A DNA stretch of 64,000 bases from JAEUJM01 sp044221555 (GTDB lineage Bacteria > Actinomycetota > Acidimicrobiia > Acidimicrobiales > DATDAH01), in the NCBI GenBank assembly GCA_044221555.1, contig JBGAOY010000016.1:1-64000 (forward strand), given 5' to 3'. The translations under genes were made by a program, and so were the position numbers. The notes under the pieces are model-generated. The model searched no databases and was not told where the DNA came from. It saw only the letters and a list, made by a program, of their open reading frames with translations. Of this stretch, positions 53,124 to 60,438 are shown piece after piece (position 1 is the stretch's first letter; every line of letters begins with the position of its first letter).

Positions 53124-54200
53124 TCAGACCGCGACCGGATCGTCCTCCGCCGCCGCCGCCGGCGCCTCGGCGAGCAACTCGCGCACCCGGGGGATCACCT
53201 CGGTGCCGTAGAGCTCGATGCTGCGCAGCATCGCCTCGTGGGGCAGCGTGCCGGCGCTGTACTTCAGGTCGAAGCGGCTCAGGTCGAGCAGCGACGCGGT
53301 GGCGGCGATCTTGGCGGCCACCGTCTCGGGTGACCCCACGTACAGCGAGCCGCCGGGCCCGGCCATGGCCTCGTACTCGCCCGGGCGCATCGGGCCCCAA
53401 CCCCGCTCGGCGCCGATGCGGTCGCGCATGGCCTTGAAGTGGGGGTAGAGCTGCTCACGGGCTTCGCGGTCGGTGGGCGCGACGTGACCGGGCGAGTGCA
53501 CGCCGACGGGCAGCCGCGGCGAGCCCGACTCGGCCAGCACCCGGTGATACAGGTCGACCAACGGCCGGAAGCGCACGCTCTCGCCGCCGATGATGGCGAT
53601 CATCAACGGCAGCTCGTAGCGGGCGGCCCGCAGCACCGACTGGGGGCTGCCGCCCACGCCCACCCAGGTGACCAACCCACCCGACTCGGTCGGGGGGTAC
53701 ACCTGTTGGTGGCGCAGCGGCGCCCGGGTGGCGCCCTGCCAGGTGACCGGCTGCTCGCGGCGCAGCTGGGCGAAGAGGTCGAGCTTCTCCTCGAACAGCT
53801 CCTCGTACTCCTCGAGGGCGTAGCCGAACAGCGGGAACGACTCGGTGAACGAGCCGCGCCCCAGGATCACCTCGGCCCTCCCGTTCGACAGGGCGTCGAC
53901 GGTGGCGAACCGCTGGTACACCCGCACCGGGTCGTCCGAGCTCAGCACCGTCACCGCCGAGCCGAGGCGGATGCGCTCCGTGCGGGCCGCGACCGCCGCC
54001 AGGACCACCTCGGGAGCCGCGACCGCGAAGTCGTCCCGGTGGTGCTCCCCCACCCCGAAGAAGTCGACGCCCACCTGATCGGCGAGCACCCCCTCCTCCA
54101 CCACGTCGCGCAGCACCTGGGCGGCGGTCTTCGGCCGGCCCCCGGCCTCGACCGTGACATCCCCGAAGGTGTCGAGCCCCAGTTCCAGTTCGTGCGTCAT
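53124..54200 (-). CDS. LLM-class flavin-dependent oxidoreductase
   Basis: A 358-aa luciferase-like monooxygenase with a TIM-barrel start 'LELGLDTFGD', 'FFGVGEHHRDDFAVAAPEVV' (typical of bacterial LLM proteins), 'GSAVTVLSSDDPVRVYQRFA', 'EVILGRGSFTESFPLFGY' (FMN phosphate side) and 'YVGSPETVAAKI' near the end. It probably uses FMNH2 from a separate reductase; the substrate is not deducible. The palindromic operator at 54222-54235 sits at its promoter. Confidence 0.9.
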   Translation of the reverse strand: MTHELELGLDTFGDVTVEAGGRPKTAAQVLRDVVEEGVLADQVGVDFFGVGEHHRDDFAVAAPEVVLAAVAARTERIRLGSAVTVLSSDDPVRVYQRFATVDALSNGRAEVILGRGSFTESFPLFGYALEEYEELFEEKLDLFAQLRREQPVTWQGATRAPLRHQQVYPPTESGGLVTWVGVGGSPQSVLRAARYELPLMIAIIGGESVRFRPLVDLYHRVLAESGSPRLPVGVHSPGHVAPTDREAREQLYPHFKAMRDRIGAERGWGPMRPGEYEAMAGPGGSLYVGSPETVAAKIAATASLLDLSRFDLKYSAGTLPHEAMLRSIELYGTEVIPRVRELLAEAPAAAAEDDPVAV

Positions 54201-54221
54201 CTCACCACGTCCTCAGATTTG

Positions 54222-54241
54222 CTTGCGTACGCAAGTATAAA
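54222..54241 (-). promoter_or_regulatory. Palindromic operator overlapping a -10 box, LLM gene
   Basis: CTTGCGTACGCAAG (54222-54235) is a perfect 14-bp palindrome. On the minus strand TATACT (54241-54236) directly precedes it, so the transcript would start within the palindrome, about 30 nt before the LLM start codon. A MarR-, HxlR- or TetR-type repressor is the usual reader of such a site. Confidence 0.6.
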
Positions 54242-54305
54242 CGCAGGCAGGGGGCCAGGCATTCCCCCGGTGGCGCGCCTCGACCTGCTGCTCGAGGCGA
54301 CCTCG

Positions 54306-55322
54306 TCAGATCCGGAACCCGGTCCCCACGAGATCCTCGCTGAGGGCCCAGAGCGCCGCCGCCCGGTCGTCGTCGAGCAGCCACGGCATGAAGCCGTTGG
54401 CGCCGGGGTTGGCGCCCAGCACGCCCACGCCGCAGTCGGCCAGATAGGCGCCGTTGTGGTCGGCCAGGTCGGGGGCGGTGGCGGCCCACACCTGCGTGGC
54501 CGCCCCGGCTTCGACCGATTTCCACACGATGCTGCCGCCGGCACCCTGCTCGCCGGCGCCCTGCTCGCCGGCACCCTGCTCGCCGGAACCGCCGTGCTCG
54601 GCGGCGCGGGCCTTGGCGACCTCGACCATCTCGTTCAACAGCTCGTCGGTGAGGTGACGGCCGAGGTCGGTCACGATGGCGCCGGGGTGCACCGAGAACG
54701 ACAGCAGGCCGTGGGCGCCGCCGCGGCGGGCCAGTTCGCGGGCGAACAGGGCGTTGGCGGTCTTCGAGCGGCCGTAGGCCACCCAGGCCGAGTACTCGGT
54801 GCGCTCGAAGTTCGGGTCGTCGAGGTCGACATCGCTGCGGGAGTGCCCCGCGGAGCTGAGGGTCACCACCCGCGGCCCGTCGCCCCGCAGCAACGCCGGC
54901 GCCAACAGGGCGGTCAGCAGGAAGTGGCCCAGGTGGTTGGTGCCGAACTGGGTCTCGAACCCGTCGGCGGTGTGCCCGAACGGGCAGGCCATCACGCCGG
55001 CGTTGTTGATCAACACGTCGAGGGCGTCGTGATCGGCCCGCCAGCCCTCGGCGAAGGCCCGGATCGACGCCAGGTCGCCCAGGTCGACGGCGCCGGCCGC
55101 GACGGTGGCCCCGGGCACCAGCGCCTCGACCGCGGCCGCTCCCTCCGCGGCCCGCTCGGGGCTGCGGGCCAGCACGGTGACCTCGGCCCCGTGGGCGGCC
55201 ATCGCCCGTGCCGTCTCACGACCGAGACCACCGGCGGCGCCGGTGATCAGCACCCGCCGGCCGGTCAGGTCGACGCCCTCCAGCACCTCGTCGGTGGTCG
55301 TGGCACTCCCGAACTCGCTCAT
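54306..55322 (-). CDS. Short-chain dehydrogenase/reductase
   Basis: A 338-aa classical SDR of the retinol-dehydrogenase/WW-oxidoreductase-like type. Cofactor motif 'ITGAAGGLGRETARAMAA' near residue 26 with Arg in 'LARSPERAAEG' (NADP preference), 'DVLINNAGVMACPF' near 101, catalytic Ser in 'VVTLSSAGHS', Tyr/Lys in 'WVAYGRSKTANALFAREL' near 180 and 'SVHPGAIVTDLGRHL'. The insertion 'EQGAGEQGAGEQGAG' near 255 comes from a 15-bp tandem repeat. ATG 55322 is the family start. It precedes the LLM gene but has about 100 bp and a separate promoter between. Confidence 0.93.
   Translation of the reverse strand: MSEFGSATTTDEVLEGVDLTGRRVLITGAAGGLGRETARAMAAHGAEVTVLARSPERAAEGAAAVEALVPGATVAAGAVDLGDLASIRAFAEGWRADHDALDVLINNAGVMACPFGHTADGFETQFGTNHLGHFLLTALLAPALLRGDGPRVVTLSSAGHSRSDVDLDDPNFERTEYSAWVAYGRSKTANALFARELARRGGAHGLLSFSVHPGAIVTDLGRHLTDELLNEMVEVAKARAAEHGGSGEQGAGEQGAGEQGAGGSIVWKSVEAGAATQVWAATAPDLADHNGAYLADCGVGVLGANPGANGFMPWLLDDDRAAALWALSEDLVGTGFRI
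54541..54585. repeat. 15-bp tandem repeat, three units, in SDR gene
   Basis: GCACCCTGCTCGCCG at 54541, 54556 (one mismatch) and 54571. It encodes (GEQGA)3 in a surface loop and could vary in copy number between strains. Confidence 0.9.
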
Positions 55323-55455
55323 CGGACCAGCATCCCAGGTCCTCGGTCGACGCACCGACCAGCGCGACGCGCCACGCCCTTCCGCCAGGTGGTCGTGCGC
55401 GCCGAGAGCCGGTGCGGGCGACCGACGCTCGGACCCTGCGGCACTGACATGACAG

Positions 55456-56028
55456 GTGCGGGAGTCGGGCGTGGCGGCGACGCGTGTCCTCACGGCAGTG
55501 AATGACCCGGGGCGAGAGCGGGCCGTTCGGCAGAATATCGAGTACAGACTCGGCAGTTTGTCGAGTTCGTCCGCGAACCCCCTGGCTCGTGCCACCCATC
55601 GGCCCAAGCTGCACATCGTCGACAGCGGACTCGCCGCCAGCCTGCTCCACGTCGATACCGAGGCACTCGCCTCACCTACGGCCACGACGACCGGGCGACT
55701 CATCGAGTCATTCGTTGCGGGAGAACTCGCCCGTCTCATCAGCTCAACCGACCAGAGCATCTCGCTCTCCCACTACCGGGACCGCGACAGCCGCGAGGTC
55801 GACCTCGTGCTCGATCGGGGCGACGGCGCCGTCGTCGCCATCGAGGTGAAGGCGACGGCGTCGCCCACCGCCGGCCAACTGCGCCACGTCGCTTGGCTGC
55901 GTGACCGGATCGACCAAGCCGCGCCCGGCGCGTTTCGGGCGGGGCTCCTTCTCCATGCCGGAACCCAGTCCTTCACCGTGGGTGACCGCCTGCACGTCCG
56001 CCCCATCAGTACCCTCTGGTCAGCGTGA
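55456..56028 (+). pseudogene. 5'-truncated DUF4143 ATPase (C-terminal nuclease-like domain only)
   Basis: From about 55600 the frame reads 'RPKLHIVDSGLAASLL', 'GRLIESFVAGELARLI' and 'SHYRDRDSREVDLVLDRGD' then 'VVAIEVKATASP', the C-terminal domain of AAA+/DUF4143 proteins with its PD-(D/E)XK-like core. The whole AAA+ part (about 200-250 residues) is missing, and the 48 codons before it are not family-like. So it is a remnant, unless expressed as a stand-alone domain. Confidence 0.7.
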
Positions 56029-56198
56029 CCGCCACCGTGCTGATCACCCTGCAACCATGGGATCTGTTGGTGGGTTCGGCGTGCTCACAACATGGGGAAG
56101 CCCGCGTTCTCCGACGTGGGCGCTGTGTACGTCCTCGAACGCAGCGCCGTCACTGCGCTCCCTGCGTCTCTCGACGCGCGCACCTCGTCGACTCGGCG

Positions 56199-56465
56199 TC
56201 ACAGCGCGGCGTCGGCGACCTCGCCGTGGTCGGTGACGTCGATCACGGTTGACGTACCGAATGCCGGGCTGTCGTCGAAGAACTCGTACCGGCCGTCGGG
56301 AGCGAGGAAGATCAGGCGGTAGCCCCCGGGCGCGAGGTCGGAGAACACGTAGTGGCCCGAGGCGTCGGTCACCGCGCTGTCGACCTCCGTGCCGTTGGCC
56401 GCCAGCAGCACGCCCAGCGCACCCGCGAGCGGCGTTCCGCCCGACTGGTTCGTCACCGTTGCCAT
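56199..56465 (-). CDS. Single carboxypeptidase-regulatory-like domain, no signal peptide
   Basis: An 88-aa frame: 'GTPLAGALGVLLAANGTEVD', 'SAVTDASGHYVFSDLAPGGY' and 'RLIFLAPDGRYEFFDD'. It is one beta-sandwich repeat of the kind found in the secreted proteins at 16297-19419 and 46312-49749, but it lacks the usual first strand and any export signal. It is likely a fragment of a former secreted protein, although start (ATG 56465) and stop are clean. Confidence 0.45.
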   Translation of the reverse strand: MATVTNQSGGTPLAGALGVLLAANGTEVDSAVTDASGHYVFSDLAPGGYRLIFLAPDGRYEFFDDSPAFGTSTVIDVTDHGEVADAAL

Positions 56466-56553
56466 GGTTTTCCTCGAGTGTCACTCGGCCATCGCCGGCT
56501 GTTGTGGTTGCAGCAACCATAGGCGCTGCGCCCTGCACCGTGCCTTGGTCGAG

Positions 56554-56576
56554 CGGTTGGTCAGGGCGTCGCCCTT
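56554..56576. repeat. Diverged copy of the rplO 3' end
   Basis: CGGTTGGT-C-AGGGCGT-C-GCCCTT matches the end of rplO at 57343-57365 at 21 of 23 positions. On the minus strand the rplO copy codes KGNALTNR and this one KGDALTNR. The two lie in the same orientation on either side of the vapBC locus. Confidence 0.7.
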
Positions 56577-56611
56577 GCCTCGGGCCCTGTGGCCCTGGGC
56601 AGGCCTCGCAG

Positions 56612-56661
56612 CCATGGAAGATGATGAGGAAGAAGTCTCTCTGCTAATCTTCCTTCCATGG
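56612..56661. promoter_or_regulatory. Inverted repeat over the vapB start, possible VapBC operator
   Basis: CCATGGAAG (56612-56620) is inverted at 56653-56661, the second arm containing the vapB ATG; GGAAGAT (56616-56622) is also inverted at 56647-56653. VapB-VapC complexes usually repress their own promoter by binding such repeats. Confidence 0.5.
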
Positions 56662-56909
56662 CGCTCAACATCAAGGACGGCGACACCGATCGACTGGCTC
56701 GCGAGCTCGCCGAGGTCACCGGTGAGTCGATCACCGACGCGGTCCGGGTTGCCCTCGAGGAGCGGCTCGCTTCGCTGCGCCGGCGCGCCACCGTCACCTC
56801 GGCATCCGATCTCCGAGAGATCATCGCCCGTGGCAGGCAGCGACGGACGGTCGATCACCGGTCCGAGGAGGAGATCCTCGGCTACGACGAGGGCGGGCTT
56901 CCCGCGTGA
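56658..56909 (+). CDS. vapB: VapB-family antitoxin
   Basis: An 83-aa antitoxin of the PSK/Rv0623-like type: 'ALNIKDGDTDRLARELAEVT' then 'GESITDAVRVALEERLASLR', giving an N-terminal DNA-binding ribbon-helix-helix, and a C-terminal tail ('RSEEEILGYDEGGLPA') that would fill the VapC active site. It overlaps vapC by 4 nt (GTGA). Confidence 0.93.
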   Translation: MALNIKDGDTDRLARELAEVTGESITDAVRVALEERLASLRRRATVTSASDLREIIARGRQRRTVDHRSEEEILGYDEGGLPA

Positions 56910-57292
56910 TCGCCGTCGACACCTCGGCACTCGTGGCGGTGGTTCTCGGCGAGGAGGATGCGGAGCGGCACCTCGCCGAACTGCAGCGGAACGTGACCCG
57001 GCTCTCGAGCGTCTCACTCGTCGAGGCCAGCATCGTGGTGCACGCCCGCCAAGGGCCCGACGCCGAGCGTGACCTGGGCCTGCTCGTCGAGGCGACGATC
57101 GACGACCTCGTTCCGGTGGACCTCGACCAGGCGCGCGCGGCGATCTCCGCCTGGCGACGGTTCGGGAAGGGCCGCCACCCGGCCTCGCTGAACTTCGGTG
57201 ACTGCTTCGCCTGCGCGGTGGCGGGCATGAGCGACCTACCCCTGCTGTACAAGGGCGATGACTTCTCCCAGACGGACGTCCGGTCCGTCTGA
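56906..57292 (+). CDS. vapC: VapC PIN-domain ribonuclease toxin
   Basis: A 128-aa PIN nuclease. The four acidic residues are visible: Asp in 'MIAVDTSALVAVVLGEEDAE', Glu in 'SSVSLVEASIVVHA', and Asp residues in 'LNFGDCFACAVAG' and 'LYKGDDFSQTD'. VapC toxins cleave tRNA or rRNA and stop growth. The GTG start overlaps the vapB stop, the standard coupled arrangement. The module lies directly beside the end of rplO. Confidence 0.95.
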   Translation: MIAVDTSALVAVVLGEEDAERHLAELQRNVTRLSSVSLVEASIVVHARQGPDAERDLGLLVEATIDDLVPVDLDQARAAISAWRRFGKGRHPASLNFGDCFACAVAGMSDLPLLYKGDDFSQTDVRSV

Positions 57293-57338
57293 CCGCCACC
57301 GGCGAGCCACGGCCACGGACCCCCAGGGAGGGCGCTGA

Positions 57339-57827
57339 CTACCGGTTGGTGAGGGCGTTGCCCTTGGCCGGCGGGCGGCGGTCGCCCCACGGGAGCGGGA
57401 TGATCTCGACGGAGCCGCCGGCGGCGGTGATGGCGGCCTCGGCCGACTTCGAGAAGCCGTGGGCCTTCACCGTGACCTTGCGGTCGATCGAGCCCCGGCC
57501 CAGCACCTTCACGAGGGCGCCCTTGTGGGTGAGGCCCTTGCTGTGGAGCGCCTCGGGGGTGATGTCGTCGAGGCCGCAGTCCTGCAGCGTGTCGAGGTTG
57601 ATGGCCTGGTACTCGACGCGGAACGGGTTGTTGAAGCCCTTGAGCTTCGGCACCCGCATGTGCAGGGGCATCTGGCCACCCTCGAAGCCGACCCGCACGG
57701 TGTTGCGGGCGTGCTGGCCCTTGGTGCCACGGCCGGCGGTCTTGCCGCCCTTGCCGCCGATGCCTCGGCCGACGCGCTTGCGGGCCTTGGAGGAGCCCTC
57801 GTTGGGCTTCAGGTCGTGGGCCTTCAT
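57339..57827 (-). CDS. rplO: Ribosomal protein L15
   Basis: A 162-aa protein with 'MKAHDLKPNEGSSKARKRVG' and 'RGIGGKGGKTAGRGTKGQHA' at the start, 'GFEGGQMPLHMRVPKLKGF' and 'VKAHGFSKSAEAAITAAGG'. It overlaps rpmD by ATGA. secY, which normally follows, is 16 kb away, and a diverged copy of this gene's last 8 codons occurs at 56554-56576. Confidence 0.98.
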   Translation of the reverse strand: MKAHDLKPNEGSSKARKRVGRGIGGKGGKTAGRGTKGQHARNTVRVGFEGGQMPLHMRVPKLKGFNNPFRVEYQAINLDTLQDCGLDDITPEALHSKGLTHKGALVKVLGRGSIDRKVTVKAHGFSKSAEAAITAAGGSVEIIPLPWGDRRPPAKGNALTNR

Positions 57828-58174
57828 GACTCGTCCTCGTCCTTCGCAGTGTCGGCGTCGGCAGCGTCCGCCGCCTCGTCCTTCGCGGCCTCGTCCTTCG
57901 CCGCCTCGTCCTTCGCGGCCTCGTCCTTGGCCGCCGCCTTCTTCGCCGCCGGAGCCTTCTTGGCGGGCGCCTTCTCGGCCGGCGCGGCCTCGACCTCCTC
58001 CACCTTCACCAGGTGGGGGACCCGGGCCAGCATGCCGCGGATCTCGGGACGGTCGGGCAGCTCGTGGCTACGGCCGATCTTGCCGAGGCCCAGGGCGCGG
58101 AGGGTGCCCCGCTGCTTGGGCTTCGAGCCGATGGCCGAGCGGTACTGGGTGACCTTCAACATCGCGTCAGCCAT
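57824..58174 (-). CDS. rpmD: Ribosomal protein L30 with repetitive acidic/Lys tail
   Basis: The first 62 residues are a normal L30 ('LKVTQYRSAIGSKPKQRGTL', 'GLGKIGRSHELPDRPEIRGM'). The protein then continues to 116 aa with a tail of Ala/Lys/Glu/Asp, including AAKDE four times in a row, encoded by 15-bp repeats at about 57870-57930. Ordinary L30 has about 60 residues. It starts 3 nt after rpsE and overlaps rplO by 4 nt. Confidence 0.95.
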   Translation of the reverse strand: MADAMLKVTQYRSAIGSKPKQRGTLRALGLGKIGRSHELPDRPEIRGMLARVPHLVKVEEVEAAPAEKAPAKKAPAAKKAAAKDEAAKDEAAKDEAAKDEAADAADADTAKDEDES

Positions 58175-58177
58175 GGC

Positions 58178-58789
58178 CTACCGAACCTCTTCGGGCTTGG
58201 GCGCCGGGCCCCGCTGGGTCTCTTTGTAGGCGTTCAGCAGACCCTTGGGCACGAAGTCCTCGGGGTCGAGGCCGCGCAGCCGGGCGATGTCGTCGGGCCG
58301 CTTCAGCGCCTTGAGACCGGCGATGGTGGCGCGGGCCACGTTGATGTGGTTGGCCGAGCCGAGCGACTTGCAGAGCACGTCGTGGATGCCGGCCTCTTCG
58401 AGGATGGCGCGGGCGGCGCCGCCGGCGATCACACCGGTACCGGGGGCGGCAGGCTTGAGCAGCACCCGGCCGGCACCGGTCTCGCCGATGACGGGGTGGA
58501 TGATGGTGCTGCCGGCCAGCGGGACGGTGAAGAGGTTCTTGCGGGCCTCTTCGGTGCCCTTCTGGATGGCCAGCGGCACCTCCTTGGCCTTGCCGTAGCC
58601 GAGGCCGACCCGGCCGTGACCGTCGCCGATCACCACGAGCGCGGTGAACGAGAAGCGGCGACCGCCCTTGACCACCTTGGCCACGCGGTTGATGTTGATG
58701 ACGCGCGACTCACGCAGGCCCGAGTCGCTGCTCTGGCGAGGGTTGTCGCGGGGCGGCCGATCGCGGTCGCGGGGGTTGGCGTTGCTCAT
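58178..58789 (-). CDS. rpsE: Ribosomal protein S5
   Basis: A 203-aa protein involved in decoding accuracy. It has an Arg/Asp/Pro-rich N-terminal extension of about 25 residues, then 'INRVAKVVKGGRRFSFTALV', 'GDGHGRVGLGYGKAKEVPLA', 'GAGRVLLKPAAPGTGVIAGG' and 'LGSANHINVARATIAGLKAL'. It follows rplR by 18 nt. Confidence 0.98.
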   Translation of the reverse strand: MSNANPRDRDRPPRDNPRQSSDSGLRESRVININRVAKVVKGGRRFSFTALVVIGDGHGRVGLGYGKAKEVPLAIQKGTEEARKNLFTVPLAGSTIIHPVIGETGAGRVLLKPAAPGTGVIAGGAARAILEEAGIHDVLCKSLGSANHINVARATIAGLKALKRPDDIARLRGLDPEDFVPKGLLNAYKETQRGPAPKPEEVR

Positions 58790-58807
58790 CGTGTCCTCGT
58801 CCTGTTC

Positions 58808-59173
58808 CTAGAATTCCAGCCCGGACTCGCGGGCGGCGTCGGCCAGCGCCGCGACCCGGCCGTGGTAGCGGAAGCCGCCCCGGTCGAAGGTGACCTTCTC
58901 GATGCCGGCGGCCTTGGCCCGCTCCGCCACCAGTTGGCCCACCTTGGTGGCGGCATCGATGTTGCCGGTGCTGCCGGTGCGCAGGTCGGCCTCGACCGTC
59001 GACGCCGCGGCCAGGGTGACCCCGGCACGGTCGTCGATCACCTGGGCGCTGATGTGGCGGGTGGACCGGAACACGGCCAGGCGGGGCCGCTCGGCGGTGC
59101 CGAGGACCTTCTTGCGGACGCGACGGTGCCGGCGCTGGCGGTCTTGACGCTTCTTCTGCGGGCTCATGCTCAT
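58808..59173 (-). CDS. rplR: Ribosomal protein L18
   Basis: A 121-aa 5S rRNA-binding protein: 'RRHRRVRKKVLGTAERPRLA', 'VFRSTRHISAQVIDDRAGVT', 'FDRGGFRYHGRVAALADAAR'. ATG 59173 or 59167 could be the start. A 102-nt gap separates it from rplF, unusually wide for this operon; I see only a weak GC hairpin there. Confidence 0.97.
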   Translation of the reverse strand: MSMSPQKKRQDRQRRHRRVRKKVLGTAERPRLAVFRSTRHISAQVIDDRAGVTLAAASTVEADLRTGSTGNIDAATKVGQLVAERAKAAGIEKVTFDRGGFRYHGRVAALADAARESGLEF

Positions 59174-59275
59174 GCTGCTTGCGCCTCCTTCGTCGGCGCC
59201 CCTTCGGGATCCGGTACAGCGCGCGGAGCTGCTCCGCTCCGCTGCGCAACGTCGATACTCATACGGGTAGCCACC

Positions 59276-59821
59276 TCAACCGACACTGGCGGCCTTGCCG
59301 GCCTTGCGCTGGACGTATTCGCCGACGTAGCGCACACCCTTGCCCTTGTAGGGCTCGGGCTTGCGGAGGGCACGGATGTTGGCGGCCACCTGGCCGACGA
59401 CCTCCTTGTTGATGCCCACCACGTCGATGCGGGTGGCGGAGGGGACCTCGAAGGTGATGCCCTCGGGGGCGGTCACCTTCACGGAGTGGCTGAAGCCGAG
59501 GGCCAGCTCGAGCGCGGTGGGCCCCTGGGCGGTGGCCCGGTACCCGACGCCCTGGATCTCGAGCTCCTTCTTGAAGCCCTCGGTCACGCCCACGACCATG
59601 TTGTGGACCAGGGTGCGGGTGAGGCCGTGCAACGAGCGGCTCTCGCGCTCGTCGTCGGGGCGCTCGACCAGCAGCTCCTCGCCCTCCTGGCGCACGGTGA
59701 TGGTGCCCGGGATGGGTCGTGACAGCGTGCCCTTGGGGCCCTTCACGGTGATCTGGCGATCGTCGATGGTGACGTCGACCCCGCCGGGGACGGCGATCGG
59801 GGCCTGTCCGATTCTGCTCAT
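59276..59821 (-). CDS. rplF: Ribosomal protein L6
   Basis: A 181-aa large-subunit protein of two similar domains. 'SRIGQAPIAVPGGVDVTID', 'VKGPKGTLSRPIPGTITV', 'NMVVGVTEGFKKELEIQGVG' and 'IRALRKPEPYKGKGVRYVGE' are conserved. It lies 13 nt after rpsH. Confidence 0.98.
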   Translation of the reverse strand: MSRIGQAPIAVPGGVDVTIDDRQITVKGPKGTLSRPIPGTITVRQEGEELLVERPDDERESRSLHGLTRTLVHNMVVGVTEGFKKELEIQGVGYRATAQGPTALELALGFSHSVKVTAPEGITFEVPSATRIDVVGINKEVVGQVAANIRALRKPEPYKGKGVRYVGEYVQRKAGKAASVG

Positions 59822-59834
59822 GACGGGGCTCCTC

Positions 59835-60239
59835 TCACCACACGTAGCACAGGATCTCGCCGCCCATGCGGCGCTTCCTGGCTTCTCGGTCGGTCATCAG
59901 CCCGGCGCTGGTGGACAGCACGGCGACGCCGAGGCCACCGAGCACGCGCGGGATCTTCTCGGCCTTGGTGTACACCCGCAGGCCGGGCTTGGAGATGCGC
60001 TTCACACCCGAGATCACGCGAGCGCGCTCGGGGGAGTACTTCATCTCGATGGTGAGCACGCGGCCGGGGCGGTCGACGGCATCGGCCACGGAGTAGCTGC
60101 TGATGTAGCCCTCGCTGTGCAGCACGGCCGCCAGCGACTCCTTGAGCTTCGACGAGGGCATCAGCACCTCGTCGTGCATCGCCACGTTGGCGTTGCGGAT
60201 GCGCGTCAGCATGTCGGCGATCGGATCGGTCATCGTCAT
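59835..60239 (-). CDS. rpsH: Ribosomal protein S8
   Basis: A 134-aa 16S rRNA-binding protein: 'MTMTDPIADMLTRIRNANVA', 'SSKLKESLAAVLHSEGYI', 'ISKPGLRVYTKAEKIPRVLG' and 'LSTSAGLMTDREARKRRMGG'. ATG 60239 has GAGGAG 9 nt upstream. It follows rpsN by 13 nt. Confidence 0.98.
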   Translation of the reverse strand: MTMTDPIADMLTRIRNANVAMHDEVLMPSSKLKESLAAVLHSEGYISSYSVADAVDRPGRVLTIEMKYSPERARVISGVKRISKPGLRVYTKAEKIPRVLGGLGVAVLSTSAGLMTDREARKRRMGGEILCYVW

Positions 60240-60252
60240 CGTTGAGCGCTCC

Positions 60253-60438
60253 TCACCAGCTGGCCTTGGTCAGCCCGGGGATCTCGCCGGCGTGGGCGAG
60301 CTCGCGGAGGCACAGTCGGCAGAGGCCGAACTTGCGGTAGACCGCACGCGGCCGGCCGCAACGGCGGCACCGCGTGTACCCGCGCACCTTGAACTTCGGG
60401 GTGCGTTGCTGCTTTTCGACAAGTGCTTTCTTTGCCAT
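60253..60438 (-). CDS. rpsN: Ribosomal protein S14, zinc type (type Z)
   Basis: A 61-aa protein with two CxxC pairs, 'YTRCRRCGRPRAVYRKFGLC' and 'RLCLRELAHAGEIPGLTKAS', so it is the short zinc-binding form. ATG 60438 overlaps the rplE stop (TAATG). Confidence 0.98.
   Translation of the reverse strand: MAKKALVEKQQRTPKFKVRGYTRCRRCGRPRAVYRKFGLCRLCLRELAHAGEIPGLTKASW

Noticed and set aside
54306..55760. N-terminal extension of the SDR back to 55760
   Set aside because: The extra 146 residues are not SDR-like and overlap the DUF4143 fragment; ATG 55322 gives the normal family start.
59170..59275. A small gene in the 102-nt rplR-rplF gap
   Set aside because: No frame with a start, ribosome site and family-like sequence fits; only a weak GC hairpin is seen.
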